Shown: positions 18,023 to 32,600, counted from the first letter of the stretch. The stretch: DNA of 64,000 bases from Taudactylus pleione (GCA_031769625.1 JAUIMM010000121.1:12954001-13018000); one strand, 5' to 3'. Made by a program: numbers and translations. The notes: generated by a model not told the origin, from the sequence alone.

Positions 18023-21000
18023 TAGAAGCATTTACACTTTCTAAAATGTAATTTCACATTCAGAAGAATAATAACTGTTTTATATCTAAATTCCGGGTCT
18101 GACCCGGAGGTTGGAACAGGGTTCCAAACCGGATCAGACCCGGAATTTAGCCGACGCCGACCCAGGATATTCCTGAGTCTGCGCCATTCACATCACGCCG
18201 GGTCTGCAGTGATCCGGCTCTTCCGGCGTGGAAGTGGACGCTTGGGGGTGACATCATCTCCAAACGCCACTGAAGCCGGCAGGCATGCGGCGCACTCCAG
18301 GTCATCGTGACTCAGATCGCGCCGTTTACACTGCAGGGTTTCACAGGTCATTCCCGTGTTAAACCCTGCAAGTTACCTGGGTTGGATTGCCAGGTCACTC
18401 GACCGGGGCATCCAACCCTGTCCCCTTTTACACCAAGAAGCTACCTGGGTTTTAACTCTGGTGTAAAAGGGGTAAACACTGTATCCTCTATGGTTGTTGA
18501 CTTGTCACACCTGTAAGCAGACATTCATCAGTGGCTTACAATGTTTATTATAGTTCGGATAGAGTGGTCTATGAATCAATCAGTGAAAAGCGTAGTGAAG
18601 TTTCCCGTAGCAACCAATCAGCTCCTATCTATTGTTTTATAACACAGGTTCAAAAAACTCGCTCCGCAGGACCCCAAACAGTGCATGTTTTCCAGGTCTC
18701 CTCACAGAAACACAAGTGAAATAATTGGCTCCACTTGTGAGTCTTTTAAAATATCAGTGAGTAAAGGCCCCCATACATCAGCAATCTAAAAACCACAATT
18801 GAACAAATTGAAGATTTGTTGCCCGATTTTAGGATTTCTCAATCTAGCAATCTGCGCCCATACATTACAGATCTTTTTCAGTGATTTGCAGATTGATTGC
18901 AGCAAACACAGGGCCTGATTAAGACCCGGTCACAAGCGCTGAGCGCTCGCAACCGGGTCAATGTTTGCCCATTGGGCATGCGCATGACGGAGCCGGCTCT
19001 GTCATGCGCATGCGCGAGACCCGGCTAGCGACGGGTGCTCCGTCGCTCCGGGTCTCGCACCAAAGGGGGCGAGCTGTCGATGGTGATTGACAGCTCGCCC
19101 CGTTTGGTAGGCGGGCCGGGGGGGGTGGCTGGCCAAACGGAGGCGTTCCCGAAGGAACGCCTGCCGTTTGGGGGCGGCCCCACTGACATCACCAGTGATG
19201 TCAGTGGGAGAACTTCCGGCTCTATTAGAGCCAGAAGCTCTCTGGGGCTTGTGGCCACGATACCCTACCACAAGGGTCTCGTCGCAAGCCCGATGGTCGC
19301 GATGGTCTTGACCATCGCGACCATCAACCTGGCCGCTCGCAATTGCTGTGGGTGGTCACCCACAGCTATGCGAGCGGCCAGGAGGCCGGACAAAAAAAAA
19401 ACCGCTCTGATTCAGAGCGAGCGCTCGTTCAGAGCGTCCGTCTCTGAATCAGGCCCACAGATCTGCCAATCTTGAAAGGCCCATCATTTTACTGGTAACG
19501 GTCTGCAAATCTGCTGATCATGTCCATACACCAGCAACCTACAGCCCCAATCGATCTGTGAAATCCAACATTTTGGACAATCTGATTTAACAATTCCAAT
19601 CAGTTTTTGGTTGCAATTTGCGATCTGTGAAGCCCATACATTGCAGATTATTTTATACAATCATCTTCAAATTGCAGAATTGCCACAATCGATTGCTGAT
19701 GTATGGGGGCCTTCATAAGTACACCTGTGCACCTGCTGGGTAATGTGGAAAATGTGAACTGTTTGGGGTCCTGAGGACTGAGGCCCTGATTCAGAGCCGG
19801 ACGCTCTGACAGAGCGCTCGCTCTGAATCAGGGCCGTCCTTCTTAATTTTTAGAGCGGCCTCCTGGCCGCTCGTATAGCTGTGGGTGACTACCCACAGCT
19901 ATAGCGAGCGGCCAGGAAGATGGTCGCGATGGTCAAGACCATCGTGACCATTGGGCTTGCGATGAGACTCTTGTGGTAGGGTCTCGTTGCCGCAAGCCCT
20001 GGAGTGCTTTCGGCTCTATCAGAGCCGGAAGCACTCCCACTGACATCACTTGTGATGTCAGTGGGGCCGGCCCCAGATGGTAGGCGTTCCCATGGGAATG
20101 CCTCCGTCTGGACAGCCACGCCCCCGGCACGCCCACCAAAGGGGGCATGCTGTCACTCACCATCGACAGCACGCCCCCTTTGGTGCGAGACCCGGAGCGA
20201 CGGCTTGACCATCGCTATCCGGGTCTCGCGCATGTGCACAACGGAGCCGGCTCCATCATGCGCACTGGGCCAACATCGACCCGCTTGCGAACGGGTCTGA
20301 ATCAGGCCCTGAGTTTGAGAACCACTGTTTTATAGGAGATGTAGTCGGCATCACGGCGTGGTCGGGATCAGTATCCCAACCGTCGGCATCCCGAAGTTAA
20401 GTATCGGGGTGTTAGGGGGAGGTTAGCGTTGGGTAGTGGGGTTAGGGCTAGGCATTAGGGGGAGGTTTAGGGTGTGGGGAGGGTTAGGGTGGGGTAGGGA
20501 AAATACTTACCAGCCGATCTTATGGGTGTCGGGATTCTGGCTGTCGGGATGCAGCTGTTGGTATTCTGAACAGCGACATCCCGACAGCAGGGATTTCATA
20601 CCCAACCCGTTTTTTAGACTGTACTTGATAAATGCTTCTTCAAAACAGATTGGTTGTTATGGGCAAATTCTCTGGTCCACTTCTCCATGCTTTTCACTAC
20701 TTGATAAATAAACCTTAGAGGGTTCCTTATTGCGGTCCTCAAGGCACTCCTTCAGTCCCGGTTTTACAGATATCCATGCTTGACCACAAGGGAATTCATT
20801 TGTACATCTGTTAATTTCATTTAACCACCTGTGCTCAAACATCGCTAAAACTAAAACCTGAACTGTTGGGGTGCCATGAGGACCGCATTTGGGAACCTCT
20901 GTTATAATTAATAAGGCAACTTGGAAGCAAAGGAAAATAACTGGTCAGAGAGACAGTATCCCAGGATTGTATCCTATTATCAGCCCCTGCCACACCTAGC

Positions 21001-24000
21001 TGAGCCACGTTTCTACCAAGTCTACCGCAAAATTGGAGGTTTACATCCCTCTTAAAACAGAAGCTACAATATAGAGCAGAGGTTCCCAAACGTGGTCTTC
21101 ACGGCACTCCAACAGTTCAGGTTTTAGAGATATCCATGGTTGAGCACAGGTGGTTAAATCAAATTGACTGAGGGCCTGATTCAGACCCGGTCGCAATAGC
21201 TGAGCGCTCGCAACTGGGTCGATGGTGGCCCAGAGATCATGCGCACGATGGAGCCAGCTCCGTCGTGCGCATGTGCGAGACCCGGATAGCGACGGGCAAT
21301 CCGTCGCTCTGGGTCTAGCACCAAAGGGGGCATGCTGTTGATGTTGAGTGACAGCACGCCCCCTTTGGTGGGCGGGCCGGGGGGTGGCTGCCCAGACGGA
21401 GGCGTTCCCATGAGAACGCCTACCGTCTGGGGGCGGTCCCACTGACATCACAAGTGATGTCAGTGGGAGAGCTTCGGCTCTGTTTGAGCCGAAAGCTCTC
21501 TGGGGCTTGCGGCCACGAGACCTTACCACAAGGGTCTCGTCGCAAGCCTGATGGTCGCGATGGTCTTGACCATCGCGACCATCATTCTGGCCGCTTGCAT
21601 TAGCTGTGAGTGGCAACCCACAGCAATGCGAGTGGCCAGGAGGCCGCTACAAAAAAAAAAAGAAAAGATGCCCTGATTCAGAGCGAGCGCTCTGTCACAG
21701 CGTCCGGCTCTTAATCAGGGCCTGAGACACAAATTAAGGCCCTCATTCAGAGCCACTCGCTAGCGGCAGTACGCTCGTTCCGAGCGATGTTCGCACATCT
21801 GCATGCGTACGGTTTTCAGTACGCATGCGCGAACCAGTCAGTGCGGTCGAAAAACATTTGTACGCAATATAGCGAGTGCCTGCTATTTTGAGTGACAGAA
21901 TGAGGCGTATGTGGGTGGTAACAGGGGAAGGTGCTTGAAAACGGGGAGTGGAGATCCGTTCGCAGGTGTGCTTAAAGGTCAAAACGGGCGTTTTATGGGT
22001 GTGCATAATTAATATAGCAGCGTCAATGACCACGTCACTTGGTTTTTTTTAACTCAGAACTGCTCGCAAAATAGCGGTTGAAAAAACCAACCACAAGAAT
22101 AGCGAGCAGTTCATATCCTGTTCGATGTACTCGATTAATCTAATAAATAGCGGACATGACGTATGGTGCGAGCGGCCAGGGGGCGTTTTTAAGAAATAAA
22201 AGAGCGTATGTTTTGCTCGCTCGTTCAGACTTAGAGGTGTGAACAGACTGCAATGTGCGAACGGATCATTTGCATAGCCACCCCTTGTTTTTGAACGAAC
22301 GAACGCAAATAGCGAACGGCTCTGAATGAGGGCCTGTGGTAGAGCATGGATATCTCTAAAACCTGAACTGTTAAGGTGCGTACATACTGGGCGATTAAAA
22401 TGAGCGATGGAACGATTACGACAATCGTTCATTCGCTCATTAATCGTTCAGCAATTCGCTCAGTATAATGTCGAAAATGACCAGCGATGCGCGCTCCCGC
22501 TGGTCGTTTTCAACAACAATCGTCGCCTGAACATGCAGTCCAACCTGCTGATAACGACAGATTGCCCATGTTTGGGGATGAGGGAGTGTGCCTGAACTGA
22601 ACGACATATCGTTCAGTGTAGGCACCTTGGCCCTCATTCAGAGCCGCTCGTCCTGAAAATAGTGGTGGCTATTCAAATGAACCGTTCGCTGTTTGCGGTC
22701 TGTTCACGCCTCTAGGTCTGAACGAGCGAACAAAACTTGCGGTCGTTTTTTGGGAAACTACGCCCCCTGGCCGCTCGCATCCTACGTCATGTCCGCTATT
22801 TATTAGATTAATCGAGTACATCGAACAGGGTATGAACTGCTCGCTATTCTTGTGGTCGGTTTTTGCTACCACAATTTTGCGAGCAGTTCTGGCTATAAAA
22901 TAACCCAGTGACGTGGTCAATGACGCTGCTGTTTTAATTATGCACACCCATAAAACGCCCGATTTGACCATTAAGCACGCCTGCGTTCTGATTTCCACTC
23001 CCCGTTTTCAAGCACCTTCCCCTGTTACCACCCACATACGCCTCATTCTGTCACTCAAATTAGCAGGCATTCGCTATTTTGCGAGCACAAGAATTTCGAC
23101 CGCACTGACTGGTTCGCGCATGCGTATAACGATCCGTACGCATGCGCAGTTGGCCAAACATCGCTCGGAGCGAACGAGCTGCCGCTTACGAGTGGCTCTG
23201 AATCAGGCCCCTTATCCCACTGGACAGGAAGATGAACGATTGTACGATTGCAATGCCGTAATCGTACAGTCGTTCCTCTATCGCAGTGGTCAGGGAACAG
23301 GGGTAAATTACCCCACATGGGGTAAAAATGAAATTTCTGGGGGTAATGGACGGACAGCTGAGCATGCATATGAATCATTCTATAATATAGAATGATTCAT
23401 ATGCATGCCTATCTGTGCCGCAGGGAGGCTGTAAGCCGGACGCCCGCTGAGATGTTATTACCAGTGGGCACCCGGCTCCTTCCCTGCACCGCCGCGTTAG
23501 CCGGAGGCTGGAGTTCTCTTCTGAACTCCAGCTTCCGCCTCTCTCCATGTGCACTATGACGTCTCTCCCTTAGTTCCGAGGAGCAGCCGGGCGGACAGGA
23601 CGGCGGCTCATGCAGGAGCGGGGATTAAGGTAAGTGGTTTTTTTTGTACTAGCGGCACTACAGGGGCCATATATGGGGGCACTACTACAGGGGCACTATA
23701 TGGGGGCACTACTACAGGGGCATTATATGGGGGCACTACTACAGGGGCATAACTATGGGTGCACTACTACAGGGGCATTATATGGGGGCATTATATGGGG
23801 GCACTACTACAGGGGCATTATATGGGGGCACTACTAAAGGAGCATAACTATGGGGGCACTACTACAGAAGCATTATATGGGGCACTACTATAAGATTTCC
23901 TTCCTTTCAAATCAAGGGGGTAACGTCAGCGTATCTAAATATATTTTGGGGTAAAAGGTAAAAAAGTTCACTGATCCCTGCTCTATCGTCTAGTGTGTAT

Positions 24001-26549
24001 GCACCTTTAGGGTGCCATGAGAACCGCGTTTGGGAACCTCTGATTTAGAGGATAATTAATTCATGCTGCTTTCCTGACATGCTGTCCAATTAAAAAGCTT
24101 GATACCGCTGGTGCCACTGCCTGTAAAAGGTGTGGTGCCAGCAATGGTCTGTACCGTGCATATTACAGCTGTGATTTCTACAGCTGGGGAAATGGGACTT
24201 TCCTCTGTATAAAGAAATAACTTTGTGGGCATCCAAGATTTGCTTGAAGCATTCGTATCAAAGTCTTGGCATGTTGTAACTGCACTTCTGTTCTAGTGCT
24301 CTCCATCAAGGAGAAAATTATAGTGATATGAAATTATTACATTTTCCTGCATTGTAACATTAAATAGTTAATATTTCTCTGCCCTACCAAAGCAATTGAC
24401 TTGGCAAAGAGCCGCTTGCAACACTTGGCACGGATGTTATAATTTCGCCATGTATTGCAACATATTGTGGGAATTTACCAAAAGTCACATGCAAGAGCCT
24501 GAATAGGTTGCTAATGCGATCACTTTACTTCCTGGTTCGCACGGTGCATAGGCTACAATGGCTAAAAAACACTATGCAGATGTTTTGGGAGGGAAGGGGG
24601 GGGGTACAATTCTGTCCGGAGTCATACGGTATATGCTTTCGATGTGCATGTGTGGCTATAGACACAGTTGGTAGAATTATTCTATAGATGCTTTATTGTT
24701 TGTATGAATACTGCTGTGCACATGCTAGGGATGGCCTTTGGCCAGTGATAGTTAGGAACCATCGATGATTAACTACCGATGCCTGATGGTTTCACCCTCA
24801 GTGGCAGAGATCCAATGGTTCTCCGCCATTGATGGCAGACTGGGTACCGATGGTTTTTTTCTTTCTCTTTCCTGTTCCTGTCTGGACCACACTTAGCCCC
24901 GCTCCCTGGTGGGCCGCTAAGCTCCACCTCCGATACTGATTTGTCCGCAGTGCCCCCGAGCAGCGTTGGCCACTGAGGGGTGCAAACCATCGATGGATCA
25001 CCATATATGGTTTTGTGCCATTGACGGTAACCATCGATGAACAGCCAACCTTTGTTCATCCCTAGCACATGCTAGTTCTCTGGAAGCCTACATTCTGGCC
25101 TTAAGACAGAGGTTCCCAAACATTGCCATTACAGTCCAGGTTTTAATGATATCCATGCTTGAGTCCAGATGGCTACATCAAATTGACTGAGGTACTAATT
25201 AAGTCACCTGTGCTCAAGCATGCATAGCCTTTAAAAGGTGGACTGTAATGGTGGCTTTTGGCAACCTCTGCCTTAAGGTGTAAATGTATCAAACCTTTGA
25301 GATAGGTAAAATGTAGAAGGTGCCCATAGCAACCATTCAGCTTCCATTATTTTATGTACTATACTAGGTAAATGATAGATAAAAGCTGGTTGGTATGGGC
25401 AACTCCTCCACTTTATCTCTCTCAAAAGTTTGATACCTCTTCCCTTAAATGAGAAACTGGCAATCCTGAGATTTACTGACAAAATTAAGTTTGCTGTGCA
25501 GAAAGAGGTAAAGACCTGGGAAACTAGCGTACACTTCCAGATACCACACACTACCCTAGTAAAGTGGGTGGGGGCTTGATGACGCAATTCACTGCAAAGC
25601 TGATCATCAGGAGCTAGAGATACAGGTTGAGTCTCCCATATCCAAAATGCTTTGGGCCAAGGGTATTTTGGATATCGGAATATTCCGTATTTTGGAATAT
25701 TTGCATACCATATTGAAATGTCTTTGGAATAGGGTCCAAATCTAAACACAAGATGCATTGATGTATTATATACACCTTTATACACACAGCCTGAAGGTAA
25801 TTTTATACAATATTTTCAATAATTTTGTGGCTCAAACAATGTTTGTGTACATACATGAAATTAATTTATGTTTCATATACACCTTATACACAGAGCCTAT
25901 AGGTAATTTTATACTTTTTAATAATTTTGTGCCATAAACAATGTTTGTGTACATTCAACCATCAGAAAGTAAAGGTTTCGCTATCTCAGTCATGCTAAAA
26001 ATATTCTGTATTTCGGAATATTTTGATATGTGCCAGATTACAGTCCACATGGGCCTGAAGCTGAAATTTAAGGAGGCCTATTGTGTCGTTGCAGGAGGGT
26101 GACCATAGTTGTGGGGGTGTGGCATGTACTGTGGGATGTGACTAGCACCTACCCTCAAATACATCAATCCCCACCCCCGTCTTCACTTGTATCAATTTCA
26201 ACGTTTCGGTTTATGCAACTTTTGTCAGGAATCCTTACTGGTTAAATGGTAATATGATTACATACATAAACTATTGCCCGGCACTCCATACACAAAAAAA
26301 TGGTGTCCCCCGCTGTCTGGAAAGTTCCATGCAATATAGTATAAGAAGGGGACAATTCTCTGGGACTTTAAGAATTAAATATATATAATTTTTTTAGAAG
26401 TTTAAATTTGGTGTACTAATACACCATCACCAGGATTTGATGAACACGGTTTCAGTTATCCATTCTTGATGATGGTGTTTCAGTACACCAAAACGTAGTG
26501 ATTTTTTTTTTATATAGTGTAATTAAAAAAGAAATTGATAGATACAGTA

Positions 26550-26601
<52 letters not shown>

Positions 26602-29600
26602 ACACACTATATGCAGTCTGCAGTGTAGTGTGTGTAAACTATGATACTAATACAGAACATTAATGAAAAATCTCTAAGTGGCACTCACAGTTGGAGCTGG
26701 AGCACACCTTTTCCAGAGCCACTGAGGCACAGGTTACAGGACATCGCATCCCCGCTGATCAGCTGCAGCAGCCGCCAGCAGGACACTTTATATCACCTGG
26801 CCGGGGTGCATTCACGGAGAGCAGATCCCAGTATGTTAGGTTCGGTAGTGGTTGAGGATGGCCGTGGCCGGCAGCACCTATGTGACATCACATGGTATGA
26901 CTTGGACGAGGCCCCAGACACTGCGCTGTGGCTGCACAGTACACCGGGAGAACTAGTAACCCGCCATGTAGTTGAATCATGCGTGGGTAGGAAATGCAAA
27001 AAGGTGGAGGTCGGACGGGGTTTGAGTTGTCGGGGCCTTGGACAGCGCTGGCAGGCTGTGCCACTGTAATGGGAAATAAAAAATGTCCTGTCTACAGCAA
27101 CACAGCGGATCCAGTGGGCCTATTTTGATGGGAAGGCCTGGAGCAGTAGCTCCACCCGCCCCATTGTTAATCTGGCCCTGATGGGAGACTTAACCTGTAT
27201 ATCTATATATAGATAATCTCTATCATGGGTTTTTACGAGGTGCAGGTGGGAGACATTCTTCAAAAGAAGAGAAGTACTAAAACACAAGGACATGCACTGA
27301 AACTTGAGAGAGGTAGATTCAAAGGAAATTTGAGGAAAAATTACTTCAAAGAAAGGGTAGTGGATAAGTGGAATAGCCTACCATCAGAGGGGGTAGAGGC
27401 TAAGACAGTAGAACAATTTAAACACGCTTGAGATAGGCATAAGAATATCCTTACAAAGAACTGAGGATCACATACGGTTGAGGTTACCAAAAGGTAAAAA
27501 AGGGCAAACTAGACGGGACAATTGGTTCTTATCTGCCGTCAAATTCTATATTTCTATGACCCTGCCGCATTCATGGCATTGTGCAGTATGGTCGGGGCAA
27601 TGATGATACGACTCACATCACCACACACCTGGCACTTGCTTCTTGGAACTCGCCCTCATTAAGTATGGGCCTGGCGCTTCTAAGTCTCCATACATTCCAT
27701 GACCCCATTGGTAAAGTGCATATGCTCCATGGCAGCACGGACAATTTCATACCCAAAAGATGAATCCTGAGAAGATGCTGTTTCCAGGCTCCATGGCCAC
27801 TTGCTAGCACTATTGGTCAGACTTACTTAAAATCTAAAGGTGGGTACACACTATAGCGATATATCTGCAGATATGTCTGCAGATAATGGTTGTTCATACC
27901 TACTGTTATATCCTGATTAAACATTGGTACAATCCTGCCTATACCTTCTAAAATCCTGCCTATACCTTCTAAATCCTGCCTATACCTTCTAGAATTGTCG
28001 CAATTTAGCGTAATGAGTCACACAGTAAATAAATGCCTTCAGACTTTGAATGTGTTTCCAAAGCACAAAAAGTTATTATTCAACATAAAAACAGATGGTT
28101 ACACGCTGTGATCTAAAGACAATTAGTGCAAATAAATCATACAGACCCAAGGTACAGTTGTTATACACGCACATGTGACAGGACTACTTGCAGAAAGCCA
28201 CCTGAAGGATATGAGAGGAGGTGATCCGGATACTACCATTGATACTACTACAGGCCTATATATTACGGATTTCTGGTAATTCTCCATTATCTTACACTGG
28301 AAAGGAAGGGGCAACAGCCCATGTTTTTGTATTTACATCTTGTGATTGTATTCGTTTTGGGTCTCACATATGGCCTAGGATATATCTTTTGGACACACAC
28401 GTTTAGTGCGTTGTGAAGAATACACCAGTTTAATTTTTTAATTTTTTAAGCATTGATGTTCAATAAATATGTTTTTACTATATCACACTATGTTTGATAT
28501 TTTTATATCTTTCATGTATATGTGAATACTATCAACTGCAGATCATCGTTTACTGGATCTACATATGCAGAATTGGGAAGTATTGTAATAATTTCTATAT
28601 ATCCACCCACAGCACCATGCGCACTTGTGTCATCATAAATCACCAATATATATATGAAAGATCACTGACCTTTGCCATCTTCATACACAGTTGATGAGGA
28701 TATAGCTTATCTATAAGTTTGTGTTCTAACTTTGACAGCTGTTTATTTTCCTTTTATTTACTGCAAGCAGTGAAAAAAGATTTTCAATACAACAATAAAA
28801 ATGAATCAAGACAAGACGATTAGTAAACTGACCCCTGGAATTTGTGAAAGTTTTCCATCCCTTTTGATAGCTGAAACCAGTCAGTGAAGTGTTACATTCC
28901 AGCAGTGGTACTTGTACAATCATTTTCTTCAGTTTGCAAATTAGTCACTGCTGTTCAATGTACTATTCCTGTTTATCTGATCTAAGCTGGACCATTTGGG
29001 TTTTTATTTCTCAATTGTTATTGGCTGCAAAGCATCATTACTATATGCACGGCCCTGACTAATTTGTTCTTGGCATTTCTTTTATATCTGTAAAACATTT
29101 GTTATTACACTGCTAAGTGAGTTTGCCATTGTGAAATAATGATCTCATGCCATTTTCTTTTTTTTTTTTTTTTTTTAATAAAGGTAACCACTAAGAGGAA
29201 TTGGGAAAGAAATGTAGTGCAACACTGAGCTATATGTAGACTAGATTGTGGTAATAGCAAGTTGTACATTTAATGGTATACTGACTGGGAAAACAGCTGG
29301 AGAAGGACCTACTAGTTGACAGAAAGCAGTTTTGCAGCATCCAATGTCATGTTTATGTACTATTGTACATACATGAATGTAAATATGTAATCTATTATCT
29401 TTCATCCCTGTGCCGGCTAGGTTACAGTTGCCATAGTAACGTCACCAATGGCAATTGTTTCATGTGTAAGGAAATTGGTAAATCAAGGCTCCTTTGGGAC
29501 TGGCTGCACCTATTGCACTCTTTACACAGTTGAAATGGAATGATAATTGCAGCCAGTCCCTTGTGGGGATGGTGGTTACAACACAGTCACGGTGCCTAGC

Positions 29601-32600
29601 TGAAGTGCTCTGTGGTCTCATGTGATTAATGGAATACCTCTACCATCTGTGTGCTCTAGCTATTGTATGCCATCTGTAGGCTTGCTTTCTGCAGGTGAAT
29701 GGTATAGTGCCCAGACCTGATATAAATTCCACTCCTCTTTTAGGCAAGGCAAAAAAAGAAGTATGGACCTATGTGGAAAACTACTCTTGGGCATTATCAG
29801 ATGGTTAATATAACCTGCCCTGAGATCCTAGAGGCTCTACTAAAACAAGAAGGGAAATACCCAACGAGGGCTGACATGTTTCTGTGGAAGGAACACCGGC
29901 ATCTCAGGGGACATTCTTATGGACTGTTGACTGAGTGAGTATCCATTCCAGAGACCGGCTGAGGGACCATCAGTGCATCATAAGAGATGCCAAATTCTTG
30001 CAATGAGTAAATAAAAATATTTATTTACTGGATCATATTATAGCACACACAACTTATTAGTTAAATTGTGGCTACTTTGGGAGTATATATGAACTAGGTT
30101 AATTTGTGAACATGATAATAATGGGCCTAATATTATTATTGTGTAACCCTGGATAGGGTTACGGAGATATATTACATATAAATATAATTCATATATACAA
30201 TTGAAACAGGTATATATTTTCATTCATCTATTTACAGCAAAATGCCATTTATGAGGTAAATGTTAAATATACTGTAGGGATATATGTGATGTGATGTAAA
30301 TAAGTGGAAATGTATGTACCCTGTGCATGTTAGATATCTATGATGCCAGTGGACTTTAGTGCTTCATGCTGCAAATATACATTTCACAGACATTGGTGAT
30401 AGTTGCAGAAGGGGGCGGAGTAATATAGATGGGAGTGAATTGGTTCCTGTCAGGAAAAGAGGATCCGGTGAGGGGGGAGGATGTATAACAGCTGTTAGCA
30501 GCAGCTGAGAGGCAGTCTGCAGGTCCCTCCCTCCAGTGCCTGCCCTCCTGTGACCCGGGCAGCCAGTGAGCAGCGATATGCTGCCGGGCGCAGGGGGGCA
30601 GAGCCAGAGAGGGAGCCCAGCCGGAGCTGGGGAAGAAGGTGAGACAGGGGTACTCACCCTGTCTTGCAGGAGAGGCGGCATCGCGGGAGGTGGTCTCGGC
30701 GGTGGAGAGGAGCGGAGGGACCCGCGCTGATCGGAGAGTGGCCAGTGTGGGTGAGAGTGCCTGGTGAGTCCCCGCTATGCTGGGCAGCACCTCCATAGTT
30801 ACAGGGAGGCTGTCGGCTACAAGCCTCCTCCTTTGGCTCATGGGAGCTCGGCCGGCAGCCAGTGGGAGAGAGAGAGACAGGAGGCGGGGCCGTGTCAGTG
30901 TAAAGGACGGCAGCAGCAGCACTGACAGGGGGATCAGTGCTGAGGTAGCAGTGGTGACAAGGAGAAAGCAGGAGCAGCGCTTATACAAGCAGCAATGTTG
31001 AGGGGACTGAGTAAATAGTACTTGGCACCTACACAGCTAATATAGCCCATATATAGAGACCACTGTTGAGGACAGAAGAGCAGTAATATCCCATATACTC
31101 TGTCCACAAGGAGTACATACTTGGTTGTGGTACTGACACTTATATGGAGAGAGAGTTTCAGCGCATGTCAGCTGTGTGGATGATGCTCCAAATAGTGGCA
31201 GTGGTAATAAGAAGTATATGCCATTCAAGGAACATTACAGTAATCTTTAGATTACATTCGGGGAAGAACAGAAAAGGAAAAAGAGAAGAATTCATAGTGT
31301 CTATATGAGACATTTCATTATATCCAAAAGAGATAGCTTTCAGTATAAGGGAAAGAAGAGAGGGAAGGATACAATTAAATACATAATACTGCAATTTAAC
31401 TTATACCTGAGGATTACAGTATAGGATATAGATATTGTATATATATTCTTACTACAACTATCTGAAAACAGCATATTCTAGCTGTAAGGATGAGGCACTG
31501 GTTCCATTTTTTAAGACTCACATGTAAGTTGTTATAATACTTGTCAGTGTCAATATACAGTACTTATTCATCCCAGCATTTAGAGAATACAGCCTTGAAC
31601 TGGAATAAATATATGAACTTCCTTTTACTTTGTTAAGTACAACAGTACTTATGCTCTAAGGTTCTGGACCTTTAAGCACTCAATATTCTCTACGCTAACA
31701 GACTCGTAGGCAAAGGCTAAGTGTTGGGCATATTATTCAGAGTTAAGTGATTATATTGTAATTGAATATTCCATTTGCATATGGAAACAAAGTATATTGT
31801 GTTTGTTATGCAACATGTCATGATATGAGTTATTTTGCTTCATGAATTACATAATACAAAGTGTTAACCTATTCAAGAGTGGTGCATAGTACTTACCTTT
31901 TAGGAACTGAAACAGCGTCACCAGTGGAGAATTGAGAGACCTGAAAAAAAAGAAATAACAGGTGGTCGAATATTTGTATGTACATATATATATACACACG
32001 CAGTATACATGGTAGTCAAAGAAAACTTATACTGACACTATATATTCTATCACTGGGTTTTCCCAGGTAAGCCATTTTGACATTTAAAATAATTAACCTT
32101 GGTGGAGGCACTGACAATGGGGATGTACACCGCTAGAGGAATGCTAAGGGTGGGTACATTAGGAGTAACAAAGGTGGTAGAAACCTGGTGACCCTTTAGT
32201 GATAAAAGGGGGGTTACAATTAAACTATATTTATGGGGCACCACACAAGGGCTGCAACGTCGTACAGAGGGGATACAAAAATCCATTCATACAATAAGAC
32301 AGTACATGGTGAAACAATATAGTATACTACAATAAAATAAAGAACAATACAACTCTTAGCACAGAGGCAGGGGGAGTAAGGGAAATTTTGAGCACACGTT
32401 GAAACATACCCATTAGCAGCAGATAGTGGGGTGAAAACGGCAAAGGAGTGGAGTACAAGTGTATAGGAAAAGTAGTGTGCAAGAGAAGTAGGTATTGGAA
32501 ACACGAGGGAGGAGGCTCCTGCTCAAAGGAGTTTACAGTCTAAAACAGGGGTGGGGGACCTTTTTTCTGCTGAGAGCCATTTTGATATATACAGCATTAT

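Larger units (their letters stand above)
22374..24006. mobile_element. Harbinger-type MITE, family II, itself carrying two insertions
   Basis: Starts AGGTGCGTACATACTGG and ends CTAGTGTGTATGCACCT, flanked by TTA at 22371-22373 and 24007-24009. The ends resemble those of Harbinger-2 (46698-50400). Confidence 0.78.
21077..24042. mobile_element. hAT-type MITE split by nested insertions
   Basis: Starts CAGAGGTTCCCAAACG and ends GTTTGGGAACCTCTG, with 8 bp duplications ATATAGAG (21069-21076) and ATTTAGAG (24043-24050). Removing the inner elements leaves about 180 bp, close to the 163-164 bp of the intact copies at 25107-25270 and 42240-42402. Confidence 0.88.

Noticed and set aside
20400..20500. 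Interstitial telomere repeat
   Set aside because: The G-rich motifs (GGTTAGGG, GGTTTAGGG) are irregular and part of a dispersed repeat with defined flanks.
19035..21616. Open frames of 90-190 codons in the MITE region
   Set aside because: They follow CpG-rich MITE interiors, occur on both strands in related copies and have no protein family character.
30356..30988. 210-codon - strand frame as a gene
   Set aside because: Low-complexity Ser/Pro/Leu composition in a GC-rich block, with competing frames on both strands and no domain.
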